From Solobacterium sp. (lineage in GTDB: Bacteria; Bacillota_I; Bacilli_A; Erysipelotrichales; Erysipelotrichaceae): a DNA stretch of 64,000 nt. The notes below the pieces were generated by a model that was not told where the DNA came from, made no database searches, and saw only the letters and a program-made list of their open reading frames with translations. This document shows, piece after piece, positions 25,546 to 34,413 of the stretch; within the stretch, counting starts at the first letter, position 1; every line of letters starts with the position of its first letter. The stretch spans positions 1 through 64,000 of the forward strand of contig JAILLA010000031.1 in NCBI GenBank assembly GCA_024693325.1. Reading direction: 5' to 3'. A program made the translations under genes and the position numbers.

Positions 25546-27363
25546 TCAGTCTTTGGAGCCGCCTGCATTCTTTGCAGCAGCAGCACCGGCAATACGGCCG
25601 AATGTGGAAGTCATGGAAATGGAAGAACCGGAAGCCGGATACTCCTTATAGAGGAGCTGGCTGTTCGCAACTTCTCCGCAGGCATACAGGTTCGGGATCG
25701 GATTTCCGTCTGTATCCAGTACTTCGGCATTTTCGCTGATCAGAAGACCGCCGATCGTACCGAGTGTAGCCGGTTTGACTTCGACTGCATAGAACGGTGC
25801 AGTCGTGACAGGGAGCGATCCTGTCTTGCCGTATTCATCAGGTTCACCGCTGGCAGCAACAGCATTGTATTTTTCAACGGTGTCCGCAAGTGCTTCAGCG
25901 TTGATGCCTGCAGCTGCAGCGAGGTCTTCCAGAGTATCGGCTTTGAAACCGAGGCTGGACGCGACGGCGAGTTCTGCCAGTCCGGAGTAAGCTTCTGCGG
26001 TAGAGTCTACGATGAAGAATGTCTTATCACCGTTTCTTCTTGCTTCAACGAGCATCGTGCAGAAGATCGGGTAGTCTGCATTTTCATTTCCGAAACGGAC
26101 GCCGCTGGAAGTAACACCGAGAGGTCCCATCCAGCACAGCATGTTAGGGCCTTCCAGATAATGCTTTGTCATGTCGATCATCTTGAAGCCGATCACACCG
26201 CCGGTATAGTTTGTAGCAGCACCGACTTTTTCCGCCATCAGGATACCGTCACCGGTATTGCCGGCAGAAGAAAGAGCGAATGTTCCGGCAAGATCCGGAG
26301 AATGCTCAGCCATCATATCTTTGGAAAGGTCATAGCCGCCTGTTGCGATAATGACGGAACCGGCATGGATCGTGTACTTTGTATCGTCGCTTTCAGCAAG
26401 GACACCGGTGACAACGCCGTCTTCTGTCAGAAGTTCGGTCGCTCTTGTGCCAAGACGGATATCAACGCCCATATCTCTTGCCTTCTTGTCAAGCGGTGCG
26501 ATGAAGTCTACGCCGTCTGTAGCAGCGCCGGCTGCTTCAGCATTGGACGCATAGTGAGCACGGAGCGCATCGGATGTTCCGGATGTACCGACTGTATCAG
26601 CGAAGATGACGCCCCATTCCTGCAGTTTGGCTACGGATTCACCGGAACGGGAAGCCGCGATCGTCAGCATCTTTTCATCAGCATTGCCCTCGGCTCTCAT
26701 CTGCCAGTAGTCGACCATTGCCTGAACATCATCGTCCAGTTCTTTGTTAACAGGTGAACCGGTTGCGTAATAGATACCGCCGGATTCGACTGTAGAACCG
26801 CCCAGACGGTCGAGTTTTTCAAGAAGGATCACGCTTGCGCCGTTTTCAGCTGCGGTGATCGCACTTGCAAGTCCGCCCATGCCGCCGCCGAGGACAACAA
26901 CTTCAGCAGTCAGTTCTTCAGACTTGACTTCCGGTGCTGCAGGTCTCTGTGTGAAGGCGGAGATATCAGATGCGGCCTGCTGCAGAGCATTTCTGGCAGC
27001 CATCTTGACGGCACCGCTGGAAACGGTGCATCCGGTGTAACTGTCGACCATTACGCTCTGAGCCGCTACCATATCTTTCGGCAGCTGTTCGATCGCATTG
27101 TCTGCGATGTACCTTGTTTCTTCTGTTTCCGTAACACGGACATCGACGATGCTGTTTTCATCGACTTCCACTTCAACCGTTACATTATTGTGGAAGCCCA
27201 TTGCCGTACCGGTATATGTACCGGGTGTAAAGACGCCTCCGGCAGCTTCAGCAGTAGCTTCCGGTGTGGGGACAGCACTCGGTGTGGATGATCCGCCGCC
27301 CGAAGGAGACGAGCATCCTGCCAGCACCAATGCTGCTGTGATCAGAAATACCGTTTTTTTCAT
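25546..27363 (-). CDS. Lipoprotein flavocytochrome-type reductase (FMN-binding plus FAD-binding domain)
   Basis: A 605-residue exported reductase. A lipobox (LVLAGCSS) ends the 17-residue signal peptide, followed by a Ser/Pro/Ala linker. Residues about 45-125 form an FMN-binding domain with DSYTGCTVSSGAV; the Thr before the SSGAV end is the probable site of covalent FMN attachment by ApbE. From about 150 a fumarate-reductase-type FAD domain follows (AEVVVLGGGMGGLASAITAAENGASVILLEK...GGSTVESGG). It is anchored on the outer face of the membrane. Family members reduce fumarate, urocanate or other enoates with electrons from extracytosolic flavin. AGGAGGT precedes the ATG. No ApbE gene is in the window. 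Confidence 0.85.
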   Translation of the reverse strand: MKKTVFLITAALVLAGCSSPSGGGSSTPSAVPTPEATAEAAGGVFTPGTYTGTAMGFHNNVTVEVEVDENSIVDVRVTETEETRYIADNAIEQLPKDMVAAQSVMVDSYTGCTVSSGAVKMAARNALQQAASDISAFTQRPAAPEVKSEELTAEVVVLGGGMGGLASAITAAENGASVILLEKLDRLGGSTVESGGIYYATGSPVNKELDDDVQAMVDYWQMRAEGNADEKMLTIAASRSGESVAKLQEWGVIFADTVGTSGTSDALRAHYASNAEAAGAATDGVDFIAPLDKKARDMGVDIRLGTRATELLTEDGVVTGVLAESDDTKYTIHAGSVIIATGGYDLSKDMMAEHSPDLAGTFALSSAGNTGDGILMAEKVGAATNYTGGVIGFKMIDMTKHYLEGPNMLCWMGPLGVTSSGVRFGNENADYPIFCTMLVEARRNGDKTFFIVDSTAEAYSGLAELAVASSLGFKADTLEDLAAAAGINAEALADTVEKYNAVAASGEPDEYGKTGSLPVTTAPFYAVEVKPATLGTIGGLLISENAEVLDTDGNPIPNLYACGEVANSQLLYKEYPASGSSISMTSTFGRIAGAAAAKNAGGSKD

Positions 27364-27423
27364 TGAATTTCTTTACCTCCTGATCACATCATAAATTGTC
27401 AAGTTACTTTACACGCAAGGGCT

Positions 27424-27450
27424 GAAAAATAAAAATACCCATCAGGGTAT
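27424..27450 (-). terminator. Terminator of the MerR-family gene
   Basis: On the minus strand ATACCC TGAT GGGTAT is followed by TTTTATTTTT. Confidence 0.8.
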
Positions 27451-27453
27451 CGG

Positions 27454-28251
27454 TCAGATCAGGATCGCCTGGACAACAAAACGGATCAGTCCGTGTTCAT
27501 GTCCGTAGTTGGTAAAGACGCAGTATGCGATCGCTTCTCCGCTCAGGGAAAGCCCTTGGTCACGGGCAAACACGCGGACCGGTTCAAAATCATCATACCG
27601 GAAGCCTTCTTCAATATTCTTTACCAGATTGAACAGGATAGACGCTGACTCATCCATATGGACGGAGTATGGCGGAAGCTCCATTTTCCTTTTTTCAGCG
27701 AATTCAGATGTAACGCAGGGGCCAAGATCATAACAAAAAGCATCCTCGCTGATCAGGGATCCGGCCGGGAAATGATATGCGTACGAAACAAACGGAAACT
27801 GCTGCAGCAAAGCCTGTGTACAGGGATCATCGACATGTTCCGCGATCAGTTTTCCGTCGTGAACAGTTGATGTAAAATCGGCAGCCGCGTTCCGCGACAC
27901 AGTGCATGTATCTGTCCGGTAAGCGATCTGATAGACGGATTTGGCATATTCCGTCACCCGGTAAACATCCTGCATGTAATCGATCCGCTGAAGCAGGGAC
28001 TGCTGTATTTCCTCCATCTCCAAAAGTTTTTCTTCCAGGCCGGAGGTATGGATGATATCTTTCAGTGATTCCAGATCCATATCCATTGCCCGGTAATACT
28101 TTGAAGATGCCAGCGCGATCAGGTCATATTCCGTGTACTGCCGGTAATTATATTCGTTTTTGGAAGGGCGGATAATACCGATCCGGTCATAGTAATGCAG
28201 AAAACTGCGTTCTACGCCGATCAGATGTGCCAGTTCACTTGTTTTAAACAT
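27454..28251 (-). CDS. MerR-family transcriptional regulator
   Basis: A 265-residue regulator starting at the ATG at 28251 (AGAGGT 4 bases upstream); the longer ORF start is not supported. The MerR winged HTH is MFKTSELAHLIGVERSFLHYYDRIGIIRPSKNEYNYRQYTEYDL (1-45). A coiled dimer helix follows (EEKLLEMEEIQQSLLQRIDYMQDVYRV), then a 150-residue ligand domain related to the multidrug-binding MerR group. An inverted repeat overlaps its own -10 box. It is transcribed away from the GH31 gene, towards the lipoprotein reductase gene, with a terminator between, and could control either. Confidence 0.85.
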   Translation of the reverse strand: MFKTSELAHLIGVERSFLHYYDRIGIIRPSKNEYNYRQYTEYDLIALASSKYYRAMDMDLESLKDIIHTSGLEEKLLEMEEIQQSLLQRIDYMQDVYRVTEYAKSVYQIAYRTDTCTVSRNAAADFTSTVHDGKLIAEHVDDPCTQALLQQFPFVSYAYHFPAGSLISEDAFCYDLGPCVTSEFAEKRKMELPPYSVHMDESASILFNLVKNIEEGFRYDDFEPVRVFARDQGLSLSGEAIAYCVFTNYGHEHGLIRFVVQAILI

Positions 28252-28261
28252 ATTTACCTCT

Positions 28262-28291
28262 GCAGATGTATTATATGCAGAAATCATCTGC
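28262..28291. promoter_or_regulatory. Inverted repeat over the MerR-family promoter
   Basis: GCAGATG and CATCTGC flank 16 bases that contain a minus-strand TATAAT (28275-28270), 11 bases before the MerR-family ATG. A site covering the -10 suits autoregulation. A second pair of CTGCAGCTGC-like boxes lies just beyond (28287-28326). Confidence 0.5.
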
Positions 28292-28457
28292 AGCTGCTGT
28301 GTAATGCTTTGATATGAATTGCTGCAGCTGGAAAGATACTGATGCGCACAAAATTGAAACAATCTTCGTAAAGGGTATGACGTTCATCGGAGGTATCTGT
28401 CATAATGAAGTCATCTGAAACAAATTGCATGATCATCATATGCATGGAGGAAGACCT

Positions 28458-30998
28458 ATGAAAATCTGTTACCGGGCAGAAACAGTCACCCAGCAAAACA
28501 ATTGGTTTTCTGTATTCTGCGATGGCATTGAATTCAGGATCTGGTTTCTGACAGATGATATCCTGCGCATCAGGGCAGGTTTTGACAAAACGTTTGACGA
28601 GGCATCCTACAGCCTTGTCATGACTGCGTGGGATTCCCGGACGGATGATCTTATGCGTCCTGAACGCAAGCGCATTGAAACAGCAGATGCTGTGCTGACA
28701 GACGGTCCTGAGGAAGCTGTCATACAGGGAAAACACCTGAAAGCGGTCATTCATAAAGATCCGTTCTTTATCTCTGTTTATGATACGGACGGAACGCTGA
28801 TCCACCAGGATATCCCGGAGCTGGGCTGGCGGGAAGATCCGAATCACCGCAGACTGCATACCTCGCGTATCGAAGCAGATGATCATTTCTACGGTTTCGG
28901 TGAAAAAACAGGCACGCTTGATAAAGCGGAATGTTATATGACAATGGCGCCCGGGGATGCCATGGGATACAACGCGGCAGAGACCGATTCCCTCTACAAG
29001 CATATCCCCTTCTATATCCGCCTGAACGGTTCGACAAAAAAGGCTGCAGGATACTTCTACCACAATACAGCGGAGTGTTCCTTCAACATGGGACGGGAGA
29101 AGCGCAATTACTGGCACCGTTATTCCACATATTCCACGGATGCCGGAGATATCGATCTGTTCCTGATCAACGGTCCTGATATGCATGATGTCATCCGCCG
29201 CTATACGGACCTGACCGGTAAATCAGCACTATTGCCCAAAGCAGCCTTAGGGTATCTGGGTTCCTCGATGTACTATTCGGAACTTCCGGAGAACTGTGAT
29301 GACGGGATCATCCGTTTCATTGATACAGCCGGGGAAGAAGATATCCCGATCGATGGATTCCAGCTGTCTTCGGGATACTGCGCAGTTGAAACAGATGAAG
29401 GCGTCAAGCGCTGCACATTTACCTGGAACCATCAGAGGTTCAAGGATCCTGCCGCTTGGTTCAGTGCCATGAAGGAACGCGGCATCATCGTTTCCCCGAA
29501 TATCAAACCCGGTTTTCTCCTGTCACATCCCCTGCTGCAGGAAATGAAGGAAAAAGGAATGTTCATCAAGGCAGACCCGGAGCTTCCGTCCGGATCTCCC
29601 GGCAGTCATGAAGGACTGGCTGTCGGTACCTGGTGGGGCGGTCCCGGGCTCTTCGTTGATTTCACGGATGAAGCTGTACGGAAACAATGGAAGGAATATA
29701 TCACGTCTGCCCTGCTGCAGTACGGATGCCGTTCCATCTGGAATGACAACTGCGAATATGATTCCCTGACAGATAAGGACTCTGTTGTGTCATTTGAAGG
29801 CGCAGGCAGCACGATCGGAACACTGCGCTCTGTGATGGCGAACCTGATGTGCCGGCTGTCGAACGAAGCTATCGAAGAATATGATCCTTCCGTTCGTCCG
29901 TTCAGCGTATGCCGGGCGGGACATGCGGGCATCCAGCGCTATGCCCAGGTATGGGCAGGTGACAACCTGACATCCTGGGAGACACTGCGTCACAACCTCC
30001 CTACCATTCTCGGCATGGGGCTTTCCGGTGTCGCGAACAACGGATGCGATGTCGGAGGATTCTATGGTCCCGCGCCTGATCCGGAACTGTTTGTACGCTG
30101 GGTCCAGAACGGCATCTTCATGCCCCGCTTTTCGATCCACTCCACCAACACGGACAACACCGTAACAGAACCATGGATGTATACGGAGCTGACACCCATC
30201 ATCCGGGAAGCCATCGATCTGCGCTACAGGATGATGCCGTACCTGTACGCTCTTGAATACCGTGCGCATGAAGAAGGCCTGCCGGTCATGGAGGCTGAGT
30301 GTCTTGTGTTCCAGAACGATCCGAAGACATATGAAGAAGACACTGACTTCATGTGGGGAGAATATATGCTGGCGGCGAATATCGTTGAACAGGGGCAGAC
30401 CGTGCGGCAGGTCTATCTGCCAAAACTGTCCGGTCCGAATGAACGATGGTATGACTTTGTAACCAGGGAGGCATTTGCGCCGGGAAGTGAGATCAGCCTG
30501 AATGTGGATATCCGTTCCATCCCGCTGTTTGTCAGGAGCGGTGCCGTGATCCCGATGTCCATGAACCGGCTGACAAATCTCAGTACGCAGAAAACAACGG
30601 ATATGAAGATCCTGTTTGCGCCGGATACCGACAGTACATTCACCCTGTATGAAGACGACGGATGTTCCAATGATTACCGGGAAGGATGTTTCCTGAAAAC
30701 TCTGATCAGTGTTCATGCCGGCGTACAGACCGTGATCTCATTCCGTCATGAAGGCAGTTATGAAACAGCTGTGGAGCATTTGGAACTGGATGTCATCCAT
30801 CGTGAAAAGGCTCCGTTCTATGTAACGCTGGACGGACGTGAGCTGCCGCACTTCCTGCACAGAAAAGAATATGAAGCGTCTTCTGAAGGCTGGTATTACA
30901 GTCAGTCACTCAGGTCCGTACAGATCAGGTATGATCATCCAAAGACAGATCATGAAGTACTGATCAGCTTTGCACAGTTTGACCTGATCGGTATGTAA
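28458..30998 (+). CDS. Glycoside hydrolase family 31 alpha-glucosidase
   Basis: An 846-residue GH31 enzyme. GGAGGA lies upstream of the ATG at 28458. It has an N-terminal beta-sandwich (YGFGEKTGTLDK), a barrel with the nucleophile D430 in SIWNDNCEY and acid/base D502 in WAGDNLTSW, the GADVGGF-type loop (NNGCDVGGFYGPAPDPELFVRWVQ), then C-terminal beta domains. There is no signal peptide, so it acts on imported or phosphorylated alpha-glucosides in the cytosol. GH31 also contains alpha-xylosidases and alpha-glucan lyases; the sequence alone does not separate these. It faces the FSA/glycyl-radical operon across a terminator. Confidence 0.9.
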   Translation: MKICYRAETVTQQNNWFSVFCDGIEFRIWFLTDDILRIRAGFDKTFDEASYSLVMTAWDSRTDDLMRPERKRIETADAVLTDGPEEAVIQGKHLKAVIHKDPFFISVYDTDGTLIHQDIPELGWREDPNHRRLHTSRIEADDHFYGFGEKTGTLDKAECYMTMAPGDAMGYNAAETDSLYKHIPFYIRLNGSTKKAAGYFYHNTAECSFNMGREKRNYWHRYSTYSTDAGDIDLFLINGPDMHDVIRRYTDLTGKSALLPKAALGYLGSSMYYSELPENCDDGIIRFIDTAGEEDIPIDGFQLSSGYCAVETDEGVKRCTFTWNHQRFKDPAAWFSAMKERGIIVSPNIKPGFLLSHPLLQEMKEKGMFIKADPELPSGSPGSHEGLAVGTWWGGPGLFVDFTDEAVRKQWKEYITSALLQYGCRSIWNDNCEYDSLTDKDSVVSFEGAGSTIGTLRSVMANLMCRLSNEAIEEYDPSVRPFSVCRAGHAGIQRYAQVWAGDNLTSWETLRHNLPTILGMGLSGVANNGCDVGGFYGPAPDPELFVRWVQNGIFMPRFSIHSTNTDNTVTEPWMYTELTPIIREAIDLRYRMMPYLYALEYRAHEEGLPVMEAECLVFQNDPKTYEEDTDFMWGEYMLAANIVEQGQTVRQVYLPKLSGPNERWYDFVTREAFAPGSEISLNVDIRSIPLFVRSGAVIPMSMNRLTNLSTQKTTDMKILFAPDTDSTFTLYEDDGCSNDYREGCFLKTLISVHAGVQTVISFRHEGSYETAVEHLELDVIHREKAPFYVTLDGRELPHFLHRKEYEASSEGWYYSQSLRSVQIRYDHPKTDHEVLISFAQFDLIGM

Positions 30999-31033
30999 AA
31001 GAACAACAGCTGCGGATCAAAATATTCATAACG

Positions 31034-31081
31034 AAAAAAGCGTCTGACCAATGAAATAATTCATAGGAAAGGCGCTTTTAT
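31034..31081. terminator. Bidirectional terminator
   Basis: AAAAGCG..ATGAA and TTCAT..CGCTTTT form a stem between the converging GH31 and FSA genes. Confidence 0.65.
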
Positions 31082-31119
31082 CTGTTCAATTCCGGGAAAC
31101 AGTGAACCGGGCTGGTTTT

Positions 31120-31797
31120 TCAATCAAGGTCAGACATGGACGTTCTGCCGGTGAGTGCTTTGAAGTCATCAACGAAATCCTGAATCGCACCGTCGATCGC
31201 CAGATTTTTTACGAATCCTTTAATGACATCAGCCGCACATGTTGCATTGCCGACACCATATTCAGCAAGTTCAAGGACCTGCATGCTGTTCTTGAAAGAC
31301 GCTGCCAGGACTTCACAGTCCATGGAGTTGTTTTCAAGAATATTCTGGATCTGTTTCACAACACCTGTACCGTCATATCCCATATTGTCGATGCGGTTGA
31401 CATAGGGAGCCACATAGGAGGCACCTGCCTTTGCGGCAAGATATGCCTGCATCGGCGTATATACGACAGTTCCGCATGTTGGAATGCCTTCCTTCTTTAA
31501 AGCCATCATTGCCTTGAAGCCTGTCGGGGTGGATGGCAGTTTGACGACTGTGTTCTTTCCCAGAAGTTCTACGATCATATGGGCGTCCCTGATCATGCCT
31601 TCATAGGTCAGATCGACAGCCTGGGCAAATATGATCTTGTCCTCACCGATGATCTCCCTGATTGCCTTCAATGTTTCTCTGGGATCTCTTTTTGCTTTTG
31701 CAAGAATGGACGGATTGGTCGTGACTCCGTCGACCGGGTAATACTCATTGATCTCTTTGATCGCAGCGAGATCTGCGTCATCAATAAACAGTTTCAT
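31120..31797 (-). CDS. fsa: Fructose-6-phosphate aldolase-like protein (transaldolase family)
   Basis: A 225-residue small transaldolase-family protein. The Schiff-base lysine is K86 (TVVKLPST); Q59 (FAQ) and Y132 (APYVNRID) match the FsaA residues that distinguish true FSA from transaldolase, which has Phe at the Tyr position. The N-terminal VDGVTTNPSI and terminal TGRTSM also follow FsaA. FSA cleaves fructose 6-phosphate or 1-deoxy-fructose 6-phosphate to glyceraldehyde 3-phosphate plus dihydroxyacetone or hydroxyacetone. It begins 22 bases after the glycyl radical enzyme, as in E. coli ybiW/fsaA- and pflD/fsaB-type loci, so it probably processes that enzyme's product. Confidence 0.9.
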   Translation of the reverse strand: MKLFIDDADLAAIKEINEYYPVDGVTTNPSILAKAKRDPRETLKAIREIIGEDKIIFAQAVDLTYEGMIRDAHMIVELLGKNTVVKLPSTPTGFKAMMALKKEGIPTCGTVVYTPMQAYLAAKAGASYVAPYVNRIDNMGYDGTGVVKQIQNILENNSMDCEVLAASFKNSMQVLELAEYGVGNATCAADVIKGFVKNLAIDGAIQDFVDDFKALTGRTSMSDLD

Positions 31798-31819
31798 CTG
31801 GTTTTCCTTCTTTCCGTTT

Positions 31820-34231
31820 CTACAGTGACTGTTCTGTTCTGCCGATAATGTCGTCCTGGGTCTTTCTTGAGAGGACGTTGAAGAATGCGCTGTATCCTGC
31901 TACTCTGACGATCAGGTCCTTATGCTTTTCAGGATGTGCCTGAGCGTCGAGAAGTGTTTCTTTTGAAACGATGTTGTACTGGACATGATAGCCGTGCAGC
32001 CTGTTGAAGAATGCCCTCAGCAGCATTTCCAGCTTCTGCTTGTTTTCTTCTGTCGACAGCATCTGCGGCGTCATTTTCTGATTGAGCAGAACACCGCCGG
32101 TGATCTTTTCGGTCGGAAGTTTTGTGACCGATTTGAATACGGCTGTCGGTCCGTTTTTATCCGCATTGTGTGCGGGTGAACATCCTTCCGCCAGAGGCTC
32201 ATGAGCGTTTCTTCCGTCCGGTGTAGCCATCGTTCCCATGCCCTGTCCGACATTGGCAGAGATTGAGGAAGTTCCGCCATAGCGGATGCCGCCGACAGGA
32301 CCTCTTGCGTATCTTGTATTGGGATACTTTTTGATCTCATCCAGGTAGCTGTCATATGCCTTAACGACAAGCCGGTCAACTTCATCGTTGTCATTGCCGT
32401 ATTTCGGCGCGTCGATGAGCATATCCTGGATCCTTTTGTTTTCTTCACTCCGGAAGTCATCGAGAATAGCATTCCATAACTGTTCCGGTGTGATCTTCTT
32501 TTCTTCATAGACAAGTTTCTTAATGGCTTCCAGAGAGTCTGCCATATTGGCGATGCCGACCTGCAGACCGGAAATGAAGTCATAAACAGCGCCACCCTCT
32601 TTGATCGTCTTTCCCCTGCCGATGCAGTCATCGGTCAATGCGGAACAGAGGATATCCGGTACATCTCTTTCACTTGCCTTGTCGATCGCGTTTTCGACAA
32701 TGACACTGTATCTTGTGAACTCCCTGACTGTCTTGTCCCATACGGACATGAGTTCATCGAAATCTTTCCATTCCGTGAAATAACCATAGCCCTTTGTGAA
32801 TCTCTTTCCGCTGGTCAGGTCAACGCCGTTGTTCATTGCGCAGAGCAGAAGTCTCGGGAAATTCACGTAGGACATACCGGTGCAGCGGTATCCCCACTTA
32901 CCCGGAACAGCTGTCTCAACACAGCCGATCGCGCTGTAGTTATAGGCATCTTCTTCCTTGACGCCCCAGTTGATGAAGGACGGGATAATGATCTCGTCAT
33001 TGTTCATGGCAGGCATGCCGAAGCCGAGTTTCATGACCTCAATGCACTCATCGAAGAATTCCTTGTTCAGGCCGGCATGGTATCTGACCGTCAGGTTCGG
33101 CTGGGTCAGTCTTGTCTGGGCTACTGATTGGAGTACCAGGAAGCTGAGTTCGTTCACAGCATCCTTTTTATCGGTCGTCTGTCCGCCGATGGTGACATTC
33201 TGATACATCGGTGAACCTGCGGAGCTCAATGTATGTGCCTGGCTTCTGATTTTGTTGATCGTGAGTGTTTTGATCCAGAGGCATGTCAGCAGTTCGAGTG
33301 CTTCTGCCTTTGTGATCTGTTCATTCTTCAGATCATTGATGAAGTACGGATACATATACTGATCGAATCTGCCGTAACTCAGTGAATGACCGTTGGATTC
33401 GATTTGCAGGATCAGCTGGATGAACCAGACGGACTGAACTGCTTCTCTGAAAGAAGCGGCCGGTTCATAAGGAACTCTCGCACAGATCCTGCTCATTTCC
33501 TCCAGTTCAGCCTTTCTGGAAAGATTGCTTTCCTTTTCCGCCAGCTCAGCTGCCAGAGCACTGTATCTCTTCGCAAATGTATGAACAGCATCGATAACGA
33601 TCAGGACTGCTTTATAGAAAACATATTTATCAATGGAATCCGGATCTGCCAGATCAAGACTTTCCTTCAGGGCTCTTGTCCTGCTTTCATATCCCTTCAG
33701 ACCTTCTTTGAGGACCTTCTCGTAATTGACTGCCAGATGGGCATCACCTGCATTCAGCTTGCCTTCCATCCCGAAGACACCGGTCTCCATGAAGACTGAA
33801 ACTTCATCCGGAAGCAGTGCCTCACCTCTTGCCCGGAGGTTGTTGTTTTCCCAGAAAGGAGCGATCGCTCTGAGCTGTTCTTTTGTCTCTTCCGTAATAT
33901 AGAAGACATCACCGTCTCTTTTTTCAAACAGATCAAGTTCATCAATGACAAACTTCAATGTATATTCCGGGAATACCGGCGCATTTCTGTTCTTGGTTGC
34001 CTGGTTGCCGGCAAGCAGTGTTTTATCTTCAATATAGATGGACATGTTTTCGAGGATCTTCTTGAGCATCAGCGCTCTCATCATGACCCGCGGCTGGTTC
34101 TTGTTTGCCTCATATACTTCTGTAGCCAGAACTGCCCTTTCAGCATCTACATAAGGTTTTTCATCCAGAACTTCCTCACGGAATGCCTGCATTCTGTCTG
34201 TCAGTGATCCAAAGTGTTCCTTGTTTTCCAT
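31820..34231 (-). CDS. Glycyl radical enzyme, PflD/YbiW-like dehydratase or lyase
   Basis: An 803-residue oxygen-sensitive glycyl radical enzyme. I start at MENKEHFG, preceded by AAAAGG; the track start lacks a site. The active-site loop reads YSAIGCVETAVPG (C437, E439), the single-Cys GCVE form of the dehydratase/C-O-lyase branch rather than the Cys-Cys of pyruvate formate-lyase. The radical loop is VRVAGYSAFFN (G779). Family mates include glycerol/propanediol dehydratases and the PflD/YbiW enzymes, reported as acting on 1,5-anhydroglucitol 6-phosphate. The FSA neighbour favours the sugar-phosphate option. The promoter is TTGACA-N17-TATATT, divergent from the activase gene. Confidence 0.9.
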   Translation of the reverse strand: MENKEHFGSLTDRMQAFREEVLDEKPYVDAERAVLATEVYEANKNQPRVMMRALMLKKILENMSIYIEDKTLLAGNQATKNRNAPVFPEYTLKFVIDELDLFEKRDGDVFYITEETKEQLRAIAPFWENNNLRARGEALLPDEVSVFMETGVFGMEGKLNAGDAHLAVNYEKVLKEGLKGYESRTRALKESLDLADPDSIDKYVFYKAVLIVIDAVHTFAKRYSALAAELAEKESNLSRKAELEEMSRICARVPYEPAASFREAVQSVWFIQLILQIESNGHSLSYGRFDQYMYPYFINDLKNEQITKAEALELLTCLWIKTLTINKIRSQAHTLSSAGSPMYQNVTIGGQTTDKKDAVNELSFLVLQSVAQTRLTQPNLTVRYHAGLNKEFFDECIEVMKLGFGMPAMNNDEIIIPSFINWGVKEEDAYNYSAIGCVETAVPGKWGYRCTGMSYVNFPRLLLCAMNNGVDLTSGKRFTKGYGYFTEWKDFDELMSVWDKTVREFTRYSVIVENAIDKASERDVPDILCSALTDDCIGRGKTIKEGGAVYDFISGLQVGIANMADSLEAIKKLVYEEKKITPEQLWNAILDDFRSEENKRIQDMLIDAPKYGNDNDEVDRLVVKAYDSYLDEIKKYPNTRYARGPVGGIRYGGTSSISANVGQGMGTMATPDGRNAHEPLAEGCSPAHNADKNGPTAVFKSVTKLPTEKITGGVLLNQKMTPQMLSTEENKQKLEMLLRAFFNRLHGYHVQYNIVSKETLLDAQAHPEKHKDLIVRVAGYSAFFNVLSRKTQDDIIGRTEQSL

Positions 34232-34281
34232 ACTGCCTTTTCCCTTTCGTTCGTAAGCTGTTTTCATTTCGTTGCAATCAC

Positions 34282-34310
34282 AATATAGTGGATTAACCGG
34301 ATAATGTCAA
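34282..34310 (-). promoter_or_regulatory. Promoter of the glycyl radical enzyme-fsa operon
   Basis: Minus-strand TTGACA (34310-34305), 17-base spacer, TATATT (34287-34282), about 50 bases before the ATG at 34231. Confidence 0.75.
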
Positions 34311-34316
34311 CATAAA

Positions 34317-34352
34317 TTTCACTTTCGTAATTCAAATTAGTTTCATTCGTAA
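34317..34352. promoter_or_regulatory. Pair of candidate DeoR operator motifs
   Basis: TTTCACTTTCGTAA (34317-34330) and TTTCATTCGTAA (34341-34352) are direct repeats 24 bases apart, between the two divergent promoters. The same motif recurs before the deoR-type gene (35318), which makes it the likely site of that regulator. Confidence 0.6.
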
Positions 34353-34361
34353 CTTTTTTGG

Positions 34362-34390
34362 TTGACAAGTTTCCCGGCTAAACGTATTCT
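34362..34390 (+). promoter_or_regulatory. Promoter of the activating enzyme gene
   Basis: TTGACA, 17-base spacer, TATTCT, 23 bases before the ATG at 34414. The upstream repeats lie immediately before its -35. Confidence 0.75.
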
Positions 34391-34413
34391 ATGAATGTGA
34401 GAGGTAATGCAGT

